A stretch of DNA of 64,000 bases from Streptomyces sp. NBC_01235. Lineage in GTDB: Bacteria; Actinomycetota; Actinomycetes; Streptomycetales; Streptomycetaceae. Location: positions 8,990,001-9,054,000 of the forward strand of contig NZ_CP108513.1 of assembly GCF_035989285.1 (NCBI RefSeq), read 5' to 3'. Within the stretch, counting starts at the first letter, position 1. Each line of letters begins with the position of its first letter. The notes beneath the pieces were generated by a model. It was not told the origin of the DNA. It did no database searches and worked only from the letters and a program-made list of their open reading frames with translations. The position numbers were made by a program, and so were the translations under genes. Shown here in pieces: positions 19,985-28,216 of the stretch.

Positions 19985-21231
19985 GGTTGACACCGGGGGC
20001 CGGCCGCGCCATCGATCTCGATGGCGTCGATCTGTTCGACCTGGACCTCTACACATCGGGCGATCCGCACCCGATCTGGGACGTGCTGCGGGCGAAGGCG
20101 CCCCTGCACCACCAAGTCCTGCCGGACGGGAGGGAGTTCTGGTCGGTGACCCGGTATGACGACGTCTGCCGCGTGCTCGGCGACTACCGGGAGTTCACCT
20201 CGGAGCGCGGCACGGTGGTCACCCACCTCGGGGTGGACGACGTCGCGGCGGGTGTGCTGATGACGTCCACCGACCCGCCGCGGCACACCGAGGTCCGCAG
20301 GTCGATCGGCTCCAAGCTCACCGTGCGGACGGTGAGGTCCTGGGAGGACGTGATCCGGCGGGCGATCGTGCGCTTCCTCGAACCGGCGCTCGACGGCGGC
20401 ACCTTCGACCTGGCCGAGCAGGCGCTGCGCCTCCCGGCGATGGTCACGGGCCCGCTCCTGGGGATCCCGGAGCGGGACTGGGACGAACTCGTGCGGCTGA
20501 CCGCGATGGTGACGGCCCCCTCGGATCCGCACTTCCGGCTCGGCAGCGAAGCGGCGACGCTGGCCATCTCCCACCACGAGCTCGTCACCTACGTCACCCA
20601 GTGGGTCAAACAGCGGCGGTCCGACGGCGGTGAGAACGGGAGCCTGCTTGACCACCTCATGAACGTCCGCGCGGGAGACGCGCCGCTGACCGATGAGGAG
20701 ATCGCCCTCGACGGCTACAGCATTCTCCTGGGTGCCAATGTGACGACGCCGCACACCGTGTCGGGCACGGTGCACGCGCTCATCGAGCGGCCCGAGCAGT
20801 TCGAGAAGGCGCAGGCCGAACCGTCGCTGATCCCGAACCTGGTCGAGGAAGGGCTGCGCTGGACGTCGGCCGCCTGCAATTTCATGCGGTACGCGGTCAA
20901 GGACACCCAGATCGGCGGGGGCACGATTCCGGCCGGCGGGGCGGTCGTGGCGTGGATCGGGTCAGCCAACCGGGACGAGTCCCAGTTCTCCGATCCGCAC
21001 ACGTTCGATATCACGCGGAGCGGCGCGAAGCGCCAGATCGCGTTCGGGTTCGGACCGCACTTCTGCATCGGGGCGCCGCTGGCCCGGATGACCCTGCGCA
21101 TCTTCTTCGAGGAACTGCTCCAGCGGTTCGGATCGATCGAGCTCGCCGGCGAACCGCAGCACCTGCGGTCGTACTTCATCGCCGGGATGACCCATCTCCC
21201 CATCGTCGCCCAGAAACGAAAGACGCCATGA
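19981..21231 (+). CDS. Cytochrome P450, probably acting on a carrier-bound amino acid
   Basis: 416 residues. Heme loop FGFGPHFCIGAPLAR and K-helix EEGLRW are present. The I-helix reads LLGANVTTPHTV, with Val in place of the usual acid. Start GTG overlaps the carrier stop and the gene ends in ATGA overlap with the thioesterase, so all three are made together. P450s of the NikQ/NovI kind, encoded beside a carrier domain, beta-hydroxylate aminoacyl-carrier substrates; the same role is inferred here from the neighbourhood, not proved by sequence. Confidence 0.93.
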   Translation: MRLTPGAGRAIDLDGVDLFDLDLYTSGDPHPIWDVLRAKAPLHHQVLPDGREFWSVTRYDDVCRVLGDYREFTSERGTVVTHLGVDDVAAGVLMTSTDPPRHTEVRRSIGSKLTVRTVRSWEDVIRRAIVRFLEPALDGGTFDLAEQALRLPAMVTGPLLGIPERDWDELVRLTAMVTAPSDPHFRLGSEAATLAISHHELVTYVTQWVKQRRSDGGENGSLLDHLMNVRAGDAPLTDEEIALDGYSILLGANVTTPHTVSGTVHALIERPEQFEKAQAEPSLIPNLVEEGLRWTSAACNFMRYAVKDTQIGGGTIPAGGAVVAWIGSANRDESQFSDPHTFDITRSGAKRQIAFGFGPHFCIGAPLARMTLRIFFEELLQRFGSIELAGEPQHLRSYFIAGMTHLPIVAQKRKTP

Positions 21232-21971
21232 CATCCGGCTCCACCGCCGCCGCGTCGCCGTGGTTCGTCCGGCCGCAGTCCACCCGTCACCCTGCCCGGA
21301 TCTTCGGCTTCCCCTTCTCCGGGTCCGGGGCTTCGGCTTTCAGCGCCTGGCCGGCAGCGCTGGACGACGTCGAGGTCTGCCCGGTGCAGTTCCCCGGCCG
21401 TGAGAACCGGCTGGGTCATCCCCACTACGGCACTTTCGAGGAACTCGCCGCCGACCTGGTCGAACCACTGGAGCCGCTGCTCGACCGGCCGTTCGCGTTC
21501 TTCGGACACTGCTCGGGTGCGCTGCCCGCGTACGAGACCGTGCTCCGACTCGCCGAACTCGGCCTGCCCGGGCCCGACTGCCTCATCGTGTCGGGCCAGC
21601 CCGCACCGCACGACGCCTCACGCGACCGGATGCTCACGATGACCGAGCCCCAACTGCGCGCCGAGGTGGAGTCGTTCGTCCGCAACCGGGGGATCGAGCC
21701 GAGGCCGGACATGATCGATATGGGTTTGTCCGTGCTGCTCCGTGATCACGTCGCCGCGCGTACCTACCGGCGGGTGGAGCCGATCGCGATCCGGTGCCCC
21801 ATCGTCGTACTGCACTGGCGGGACGACCCCGACGTGAGCCTCGATGCGCTTGAGGGGTGGCGTCAGTACTCGGATTCGGTCGACTTCCGGGCGCTCGACG
21901 GTGGCCGATACGCTTTCATGGACGTGCCCGACGAGCTGCGCAAGTCGTTGACCGGTTGGCGACTGTGGTGA
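21228..21971 (+). CDS. Type II thioesterase
   Basis: 247 residues of the alpha/beta-hydrolase thioesterase II class. It begins with the typical IFGFPFSGSGASAFSAWP and CPVQFPGRENR stretches. The nucleophile is the Ser of FFGHCSGALPAYE, the Asp sits in VLHWRDDPDVS, and the catalytic His of the usual G-x-H near the C-terminus is not obvious: LDGGRYAFMDVPDEL stands where G-H-F is expected. Family members clear misprimed carriers or, in carrier/P450 cassettes, release the modified amino acid. Either role is possible. Confidence 0.9.
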   Translation: MTSGSTAAASPWFVRPQSTRHPARIFGFPFSGSGASAFSAWPAALDDVEVCPVQFPGRENRLGHPHYGTFEELAADLVEPLEPLLDRPFAFFGHCSGALPAYETVLRLAELGLPGPDCLIVSGQPAPHDASRDRMLTMTEPQLRAEVESFVRNRGIEPRPDMIDMGLSVLLRDHVAARTYRRVEPIAIRCPIVVLHWRDDPDVSLDALEGWRQYSDSVDFRALDGGRYAFMDVPDELRKSLTGWRLW

Positions 21972-22012
21972 CTGTGCGCGATGGCGCCGGGGTGAGCCCG
22001 CTCGGACGGTGG

Positions 22013-22170
22013 TAGGTGTACGCGGCGAGACAAGGGCCATGTGCTGGTACCAGCCGGGCAGCGAGCGCCCTGCGAAGTCCGGCAGCCCGGCGTCCCGCTC
22101 CATGGAGCGTGTGAGTTCCGGCGCCAACTCTTGAAGATCGTTCGGCTGAAATGATCCAAGTGGAATGCCG
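22013..22170 (-). pseudogene. Possible transposase fragment
   Basis: The minus-strand frame reads PELTRSMERDAGLPDFAGRS and then LPGWYQHMALVS, resembling the C-terminal block of IS701-type transposases (x-R-S-x-x-G-W-x-x-H). It then runs into unrelated sequence. It is a weak remnant in the 640-bp gap between the thioesterase and the LmbU-family gene; the rest of that gap shows no gene. Confidence 0.3.
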
Positions 22171-22614
22171 AGTTGGCTGGGTTCATGCCGTCCCCCGAAG
22201 TCGGGGGTGCGTTACAGAGTTGTAAACCTCAAATCCAGCCATCCTGTGGTGCCACTCCATGGACGGCCGGTTGGCTTGTTCTGGCGCCTCGGATGGCGCC
22301 CGGTCGTGGCGGAAACCGGACCAGTTGTCGCAGGCCGGCGGCCTGGCCCCTCGGTTGAAGGACTCTTCGAACTCCGCGAAGCAGCGTTCGATGGCGCCAA
22401 GATCCTTGCACTGGCGTCAGCGCCGAGATTTACTCGGAAGCGTGCCGGTCGGCCACCCCGAATTCTCCAGGAAAGGCCGTGCAAAAACGGGGTGAATGCC
22501 TGCCGAGTGCACATGGGCAACCATCATGAACTCGCGCGGTCGCCGTGCGAGTTGACACGGAGGCATGATGATTGATCAAGTCGAAGACACCAGGGCGCCT
22601 TTGGTCGGTGGAAA

Positions 22615-23244
22615 GTGGCCGAGGTAGTGCCGATGGCCAGGAAAACCAGTGAGACGGAGACCCGGCGCAATCAGGTCCTCACCACAAACGTGGGGCTGCA
22701 CATACCCAAGGGAATCGCCTTCGAGGAGTGGGAGCGGGCCGGGCGTCAGCTCTCCGGGCTACTCAATTCCTCGTCCTGGTGGCTGGGTGACTGGCTCGTA
22801 TACGGCAAGGACCACTATGCCGACAGATATGAGCGCGGTATTCGTGCGGCGGGACTGCGGTATCAGACGCTGCGCAACTACGCCTGGGTTTCTCGGCGGT
22901 TTGAGCTGCACAGGCGACGTTCCGCGCTCAGCTTCCAGCACCACGCCGAGCTGGCGTCCCTGCCCCACGGCGAGCAGGAGACCTGGCTCGACCGCGCCGA
23001 GCGGATGAGGTGGACCACCAAGCAGCTGCGCCACGCCATTCGGTCCCAGCGCGAGGACGCCGCGCAGCAGGCTGACGCCGTTGCGGCGACGCGTCGACTC
23101 GCTGTGCCCGACAGCCGGCTCCAGTGGTGGCACAAGGCGGCGGACCACGCCGGCACCGAGTTGGAGGAGTGGGTGACAGCCACCCTCGATGCCGCCGCCA
23201 GCCAGGTGCTGAGGGACGACGACCGGCAACTGCCCTTCGAGTGA
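22615..23244 (+). CDS. LmbU-family transcriptional regulator
   Basis: 209 residues. The diagnostic LmbU core is present: GLHIPKGIAFEEWERAGRQL, SSSWWLGDWLVYGKDHYADR, and LRYQTLRNYAWVSRRFELHR, followed by a helical region (WLDRAERMRWTTKQLRHAIR). LmbU proteins are cluster-situated activators found in lincomycin, hormaomycin, novobiocin and himastatin-type clusters and lack a classical helix-turn-helix. The GTG at 22615 and the ATG at 22633 are both possible starts; GAGG suits the latter. It is convergent with the KtzT-like gene, and the 600 bp upstream, rich in GGCGCC motifs, probably hold its promoter. Confidence 0.92.
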   Translation: MAEVVPMARKTSETETRRNQVLTTNVGLHIPKGIAFEEWERAGRQLSGLLNSSSWWLGDWLVYGKDHYADRYERGIRAAGLRYQTLRNYAWVSRRFELHRRRSALSFQHHAELASLPHGEQETWLDRAERMRWTTKQLRHAIRSQREDAAQQADAVAATRRLAVPDSRLQWWHKAADHAGTELEEWVTATLDAAASQVLRDDDRQLPFE

Positions 23245-23253
23245 CCGTCACCG

Positions 23254-23287
23254 GCGGGGTCCGCACACTACGGCGTGAGGACCCCGC
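23254..23287. terminator. Hairpin between convergent genes
   Basis: GCGGGGTCC (23254-23262) pairs exactly with GGACCCCGC (23279-23287) around a 16-nt loop, in the 59-bp gap between the converging LmbU-type and KtzT-like genes. Confidence 0.6.
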
Positions 23288-23303
23288 GCCACGGGCAATT
23301 CCG

Positions 23304-23948
23304 TTACGGCAGGCGGCTCATGAGATCCGCCGTCTGTGCGTGCCGGGTGCATCCGCGCTCGGCGAACGACCGCACCACCCGCTCGCGGACCTCGGGGCTC
23401 TGTTCCTGGCTGAGCTTGAACATTCCCTCAGCCTTGGTGACCCGGACGCGGAAAGCGCCCACACCGGGCACTATCTTCCGGAAGTAGTCGACGGACTCGC
23501 GCATGTCCCAGTCGTTGCCGAATTCCTTCTCGAATTCCTGCACCGTGGCCTGCACGACGCCCAGTGTCTCCTCCGTCGACTCGATCCTTTCCACCACTCC
23601 GTGCACATGCACGGAGGTGAAGTTCCATGTGGGGGCGGCCGGCGTAATATCGTACACGGTGGGCGAGACATAGGCATGCGGACCGGTGAACGTCAGCAGG
23701 ATCACCGACCCTGTGTTGAGCGCCTTCCAGTGCGGATTGGCCCGATTCATATGGCCCAGCAAGGGCATGCCGGCCAAATCCGCAGCGGGCGCTCCGTCCC
23801 AGTGAGGGTCGGTGATGACCGGAAGGTGGGTGGCGAACGGTCCGTCGGCGGGCGTTCCATTACTGACCATCAGTGCCAGCGGATTCCCATGGATCAGGTC
23901 GACCATCCATGAAACGTCCGGTACCCGGTAGTGGTTGGGGACGAACAT
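23304..23948 (-). CDS. PaiB/FMN-binding-split family protein, candidate piperazate synthase (KtzT-like)
   Basis: 214 residues beginning MFVPNHYRVPD, with GAAGGTGAG upstream. Family landmarks are LLGHMNRANPHWK near residue 75, GPHAYVSPTVYD, PTWNFTSVHVHG, and the C-terminal VRVTKAEGMFKLSQEQ. This is the PaiB-like family that includes KtzT and HmtC, heme enzymes that close N5-hydroxyornithine to L-piperazate by N-N bond formation. The cluster also encodes the N-monooxygenase needed to make that substrate (10990-12315), so piperazate synthase is the best call. A PaiB-like regulator or a flavin oxidoreductase is the alternative; heme binding cannot be judged by eye. Confidence 0.82.
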   Translation of the reverse strand: MFVPNHYRVPDVSWMVDLIHGNPLALMVSNGTPADGPFATHLPVITDPHWDGAPAADLAGMPLLGHMNRANPHWKALNTGSVILLTFTGPHAYVSPTVYDITPAAPTWNFTSVHVHGVVERIESTEETLGVVQATVQEFEKEFGNDWDMRESVDYFRKIVPGVGAFRVRVTKAEGMFKLSQEQSPEVRERVVRSFAERGCTRHAQTADLMSRLP

Positions 23949-24501
23949 ACGGCACTCACCTTCGTCGTGTGACAATCGTGTCCTGTCGGCAGGACGGCTG
24001 GGTTCTTCATAATGGCTCGCCGGCGTCTCCGGACGCAATGAAAGAAGAAGTGGCAACTTCAGAACGCGAGAAATTCCCATTCAACCGTCAGGAGAATTCC
24101 CGGGAAGCGGGCAGGCGGTCGACTCGTGTGCCGGGGCGGAAAGGCTCGCTCGTCGTGCAGGGCGGTAAGCGCCGCGGCCGGCTTGCCGCGGCTGGTGATG
24201 CCTACGGCTTCCTATTGCGGATCCAACTGCTGATGCTCGGTCAATGGGAGGTGCTGACCCGGCGCCGCGTGGAACACCGGCCCCGGAAGGGCCTGGAGCC
24301 GCACTGCGTGGAAAAGGGGAAACCGTGTGTACGGACAGGCCAAGCGCTTGGAAGGCACTTGAGCGGACCATAGGACGTGCAGGCCTGACCTGGCATTTTC
24401 CGGGCGTGGAGTGCGGACGTTCGGCTACTTCGACACGCATTCGACAGACGAGGATATGAGCGCGCCTGGGCTACGCCCGTGCATCCTGCTGCAGTTGAAT
24501 G
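23949..24501. other. Gene-poor stretch at the cluster edge
   Basis: No convincing coding region. The 3' part carries one copy of a 19-bp sequence (24338-24356) that recurs at 35032-35050. The KtzT-like promoter should lie just after 23948. Confidence 0.5.
24338..24356. repeat. 19-bp direct repeat, left copy
   Basis: This exact 19-bp sequence, containing the palindrome CCAAGCGCTTGG, occurs again in the same orientation at 35032-35050, where it forms the anticodon arm of a tRNA remnant. The flanks do not match. It might mark the left limit of an inserted segment of 10.7 kb. Confidence 0.5.
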
Positions 24502-24702
24502 TCAGCGGAACAGCTCTGGCGCCGGGCAGGTCTCCAATGGCTCCTCCGGCCGGTCGGCCCAGCCCCACGAGACATGCCGACCGGCGCACCTCCACAGCGA
24601 CCGGCAGGCCCGTCGGCCGTCGTCCTCCCGCCTGGACAGTACGAAGCCACCGGACTCCATGGGTTGGCCGCAATCAGGACAGACCGGGGCGTCTTTGGTC
24701 AT
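24502..24702 (-). CDS. Small zinc-ribbon-like hypothetical protein
   Basis: 66 residues from MTKDAPVCPDCG, with an N-terminal CPDC pair, a later Cys/His group (WRCAGRHVSWGWADRP), and the ending ETCPAPELFR. The spaced cysteines suggest a zinc ribbon. Short proteins of this form occur widely in streptomycetes, but I know no function. No clear ribosome-binding site; a GTG three codons upstream is an alternative start. Confidence 0.5.
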   Translation of the reverse strand: MTKDAPVCPDCGQPMESGGFVLSRREDDGRRACRSLWRCAGRHVSWGWADRPEEPLETCPAPELFR

Positions 24703-24754
24703 GCGGCGCACACTAGTGCTGGTGACCGCATAGACACCTCACGACCTCAAGTCG

Positions 24755-25984
24755 TCAAGCCGCAGCGGCCAAGGCAGTTGGGAATGCGGTGTTCTCATCG
24801 AACAGTTCCCGTCGCTGGAGGCAGTGGAACATCTGTCCGAGCATGCGGTTGAAGAGGTTGCGCTGGGCGGCAGCGTGCCAGTCCCCACGCTCGTCGCGGC
24901 GGCGACGGTAGTGGGCCATGGCTCCGGGCGAGGCCCGGAGGGCGGAGAAGGCCCAGAGGTAGCCGGCGTGGTTGAGGCGGTCGTTCTTGACCCAGCGGCG
25001 GGTGATGCTGGACTTCTTGCCGGAAGCCCGGGTGATGGGCGAGGAGCCGGCGTATGCCTTCAGGCCGCGGGCGTCGGCGAAACGGCCGCGGTCGTCCCCG
25101 ATCTCAGCGAGCACCCGGGCGCCGAGCTGGACGCCGAGGCCGGGAAAACTGAGGATGATCTCAGCGTCCGGATGCTGAGGGAAAGCTTCCTCCACAGCCT
25201 GGGCGAGGTCGTCGGTAGCCGTGCAGGCGGCCTGGAGCTGGACCAGGAGGGCGAGCATCTGCTTGCCGAGCGCGTCCTCGACGAGGGCAGGATGGTGGGT
25301 GCAGTCCTCGCGGAAGACCTCACGGAGGCGTTCGGTCTCGGCTTCGATGCCGCGTTGGCGACCAGCCCGCTTGAGGGCGGCTTGGAGCTGGGTGCGAGTC
25401 AGTCGAGCAGCTCGCGTGGGAGTTGGAGCCAGCTTGAGGACTTCGTGGGCTTCAGGGCGGCAGAGACCGTTCTTCCAGGACTCGAACGCCGCCAGGGCGG
25501 CTGGGTAGTACTCGCGCAGCAGGGAGCGGAGCTGGTTGGAAATCTGCTGACGGTTCCAGGTGGAGTCCTGCTGGGCGCGGGCGAGGACAGCGATGGCGCG
25601 GGCCAGGTCGCTGTCATCGGGCAAGACCCGGTGGGCGTGCATGTCGGTGCGCAGGATGTTCGCGAGCACCAGGGCGTCGCCCGGGTCGGACTTCTTGCGG
25701 GAGACGCTGTGCCGGTCGCGGTAGCGGGCGGCGGCCATCGGGTTGATCGCGAAGACCTTCCGCTTGCCCTGCCGCAGCACGGCGACCAGCAGACCTCGGG
25801 AGGTCTCGATGGCCACCGGGATCGGGTGTTCCTCGGTGTCGCCGTACTCGGCGAGCATCTCCAACAAGATCTTGTAGCCGGCCGCATCATCCGTGATGTG
25901 GCGTTTGGCCATCAGCTGGCCCGAGTCGTCGACCAGGGCGACGTCGTGCGTCCTCTCGGCCCAGTCGATTCCGCAGTAGATCAA
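24755..25984 (-). CDS. IS110-family transposase
   Basis: 409 residues. The N-terminal DEDD domain begins MIYCGIDWAERTHDVALVD (first Asp) and continues VAIETSRGLLV and SDPGDALVLANILR. The C-terminal Transposase_20 domain contains ILSFPGLGVQLGARVLAEIG and AYAGSSPITRASGKK with the Ser catalytic motif. It looks full length and possibly active. IS110 elements transpose through a circular form guided by a noncoding end (bridge RNA) and usually lack terminal inverted repeats, so the element's ends were not fixed; the 500 bp upstream of the gene (25985-26470) are noncoding and could hold the bridge-RNA-like end. Confidence 0.95.
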   Translation of the reverse strand: MIYCGIDWAERTHDVALVDDSGQLMAKRHITDDAAGYKILLEMLAEYGDTEEHPIPVAIETSRGLLVAVLRQGKRKVFAINPMAAARYRDRHSVSRKKSDPGDALVLANILRTDMHAHRVLPDDSDLARAIAVLARAQQDSTWNRQQISNQLRSLLREYYPAALAAFESWKNGLCRPEAHEVLKLAPTPTRAARLTRTQLQAALKRAGRQRGIEAETERLREVFREDCTHHPALVEDALGKQMLALLVQLQAACTATDDLAQAVEEAFPQHPDAEIILSFPGLGVQLGARVLAEIGDDRGRFADARGLKAYAGSSPITRASGKKSSITRRWVKNDRLNHAGYLWAFSALRASPGAMAHYRRRRDERGDWHAAAQRNLFNRMLGQMFHCLQRRELFDENTAFPTALAAAA

Positions 25985-26515
25985 GGCGTCCTCCCCATGG
26001 CGTGGGTGTTTGCGCTGGTCACGAGCGCATGCGGGCCACGCGGCGACCTAATTCCAGGACTCGGCGACAAGGCCGGTCCGCCACCTCACTAGCCGTTCGT
26101 GGCACCAGCGCGTCACACGGGCCTCGGTCTCGACGGGAGCTCGCAAAGCTCGGGCATATCGAGAGGTCATCATGCAGCGGGCTCGCACCACCAACGTCAA
26201 CGAGCAAGCACGGCCTGGGGTAGTGGCGGTCACGCAGGCGCGAGCGCTTCGCTCTTCGCTCAAGGCTTCTCAAGCCAGGCTTCGTGTAGGAATCCGTCCG
26301 ATGCCCACGCGACCACCACCACGAGTACGGGGACTGCACGCCGCTCTATGCGGAGGTCTCAATGAACCCGGTTCGCCGGACGCGTCGCAGCCCCCGTACT
26401 CGAACAACCCGCTGGAGCGACAACCGCTCTGTGTGGGCCGTTGAGAACGAATTAGGTTCATCGGGTTGAGGTGGAGCCGCGCCTCGACACACCCGTGCCT
26501 GGCAGGATCTCCCGC
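25985..26515. other. Noncoding stretch upstream of the IS110 transposase
   Basis: About 530 bp with no credible gene. Several short palindromes are visible. It may contain the noncoding left end of the IS110 element and its RNA; this is inferred from the family's layout. Confidence 0.35.
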
Positions 26516-26830
26516 ATGTTCGGAGAGAAGCTCGACATGCTGTCACAGATGATGGCCGAGCATATGGCCACGCCGTTCCCGCCGAGCTTCCGCGGCCTGG
26601 ACATCGAAGGCCAGGACATGGTGTTGCTTGACGCGGACGCCTACGCATTCGCGTCCAGTGTTCTCAACGGCCCGCTCAATGAGCGGCGTCGCGCAGGCCT
26701 GATGAGGCTCACAGCGGCGTTCGAAAAGGTTCTCCCCGCGATCGGCGACGAGCAGGGGGCCAAGTACTACACGCACCTACGCGACATGGCCGTGCTGGCC
26801 GTCGAAATCGAGACCTCGCGCGACAAGTAG
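26516..26830 (+). CDS. Hypothetical protein
   Basis: 104 residues starting MFGEKLDMLSQMM, soluble and mostly helical, with no motif I recognise (segments FRGLDIEGQDMVLLDADAYA and LNERRRAGLMRLTAAFEKV). A GTG at 26471 and an ATG at 26537 are alternative starts. It is probably a real gene because the frame has normal third-position GC and a protein-like composition, but its function is unknown. Confidence 0.5.
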   Translation: MFGEKLDMLSQMMAEHMATPFPPSFRGLDIEGQDMVLLDADAYAFASSVLNGPLNERRRAGLMRLTAAFEKVLPAIGDEQGAKYYTHLRDMAVLAVEIETSRDK

Positions 26831-26878
26831 ACCTCCAACCGCCACGACCACCAGCCGGCGAACTTGCGCGGTCCAGCA

Positions 26879-27361
26879 CTAACGGTTGATCGGGATCTCA
26901 TAGACGATCTCGCAGTGTGCGGCGGGCACAACGATGTCCGCCGTCTCCACGGGACGCTCCTCGTCGCTGTAGTACGTCCGCCGGATGTGCGTGACGAGCG
27001 CGGCCTTCTGGATGCCGAGAAGCGATGCCTCATCGGCGGTCGCCTGCCTCGGCTCCGGCTGCTCCACGGCATGGCTGACGGTGATGCCGATGGCGGCCAT
27101 GCGGTTCACCACGCCCGTCCCGGCGTGCGGCCCTCCCTCGGGCAGGACGACGAGAGTGCCGGCCGTGAGGTCGTACGGCTCCCAACTCGTCGACAGTTGC
27201 ACAGGCTTGCCGTCCGCCAGAAACTCGTACGTCGTCCGGACGCACAGCTCATCCTCGGCGATGCCCAGCCGTGCCGCGATCTCCGCCGGTGCCGGCACCT
27301 TGGCGTCGGTCCGGCTCTCCCGATCCCCTAGAGAGCTTTGCCGTGCTGAGCCCTCTGTCAT
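26879..27361 (-). pseudogene. GntR-family regulator fragment, UTRA domain only
   Basis: The frame gives a UTRA effector domain: EIAARLGIAEDELCVRTTYE, then VQLSTSWEPYDLTAGT, ending ADIVVPAAHCEIVYEIPINR. The winged-helix DNA-binding half that should precede it is missing. The first 25 residues (MTEGSARQSSLGDRES...) are not GntR-like and read into a plus-strand fragment. It is most likely the 3' part of a GntR/HutC-type gene, cut at about 27310. Confidence 0.7.
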
Positions 27362-27575
27362 CGGAGGTTCGGGAGACGGTCTCCGCCCGCCTCCCGACAC
27401 CCGATGAGGCGTCCACCGGATCAACCCCACCACTGCGGTACTCGCGATCACACGCGTTGCCGCCGACACCGCCGGGTGCGTCGTCGAGGCCGCGCTCTTG
27501 GTGTTCCCGGGGGATCGCGTCGACGCGGTCTTCACCACCCACCACGTGATCGACGAGAGGCAGACGCAAGGATGA
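27355..27575 (+). pseudogene. Second GntR/UTRA C-terminal fragment, frameshifted
   Basis: The plus strand reads LSSEVRETVSARLPTPDEA and then, one frame over from 27411, INPTTAVLAITRVAADTAG, followed by the final VFPGDRVDAVFTTHHVID. This is the end of a GntR/UTRA regulator broken by a frameshift near 27407 and without its 5' part. It meets the minus-strand UTRA fragment head to head, so the junction at about 27310-27355 is a rearrangement scar. Confidence 0.65.
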
Positions 27576-27871
27576 CGGCACAGAACGAGCTGCGGCTTCT
27601 CCCGTGGTCGGGGCCGGAGGGCAAGCCCTGCTACCTGAGCACCGACGACAGAGCTGGCTACATGTCCCGCCTGGCCGACAACATCGAATCGGAGCAACTC
27701 GAGACGGCGGCCGAACTGCTGAAGCAGGCCGCGGAAATCCTCGGCGACGAGCATGCGTGCCCGGAGGACATGCAACTCCTGGCGAAGGACCGGAACCCTG
27801 CGAGACGTGCTTCGCGTAGCCACCAGCACCGCGGTCACCTCCTTGAGGTGAGCGAACCTCACCGCTTCTGA
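27572..27871 (+). CDS. Small hypothetical protein, C-terminus probably frameshifted
   Basis: The ATG overlaps the stop of the GntR fragment. The first 75 residues (MTAQNELRLLPWSGPEGKPC, YLSTDDRAGYMSRLADNIES, LETAAELLKQAAEIL) look like a genuine small actinomycete protein commonly paired with a GntR regulator. From about 27797 the present frame becomes RNPARRASRSHQ, while the neighbouring frame reads LRDVLRVATSTAVTSLR and stops at 27850, which looks like the original ending. Probably decayed along with its GntR partner. Confidence 0.5.
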   Translation: MTAQNELRLLPWSGPEGKPCYLSTDDRAGYMSRLADNIESEQLETAAELLKQAAEILGDEHACPEDMQLLAKDRNPARRASRSHQHRGHLLEVSEPHRF

Positions 27872-27875
27872 GGAG

Positions 27876-28216
27876 AACGGTCGGCAAGGCGGGTGCCGGG
27901 GCAGCCTCCCGTTCAACCCGCACTGGGAGAGGAACGTGGACAACCGGGTTCCTCTCCCTCTTGCGGCACTTCGGTTGGGCCTGACGGGAAGGCGTGCTCG
28001 ACTCGGGGTGTGTTCCCTCGGTCCGGGCTGACGGGGCTTGTGGAGCTGCTCTGTTGATTCTTGGTTCTCGCCGCTGGTTGTTTCCGGACGCTCCCACGGT
28101 CTCGTCATCGGGGTACTACAGTCTTTCGTTGTGCTGTACGTCACATGACGCCGGCGTGGGGTGGGTGGCCTGGGTGGGGCAGCCAAGTGCCCGAGTTGCG
28201 AGATCTGGGGGGCTAC
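27876..28216. other. Intergenic stretch, promoter of the TerD fusion gene
   Basis: About 340 bp with no supported gene; GC is somewhat lower than in the neighbours. It should hold the promoter of the TerD-nuclease gene; GGGGGG lies five bases before its ATG. Confidence 0.4.

Noticed and set aside
22200..22614. Small plus- and minus-strand frames upstream of the LmbU-type gene
   Set aside because: Overlapping frames on both strands with no family resemblance and no start signals; treated as promoter region.
24081..24440. 119-residue minus-strand frame near the cluster edge
   Set aside because: Composition is erratic, with no ribosome-binding site and no recognisable motif.
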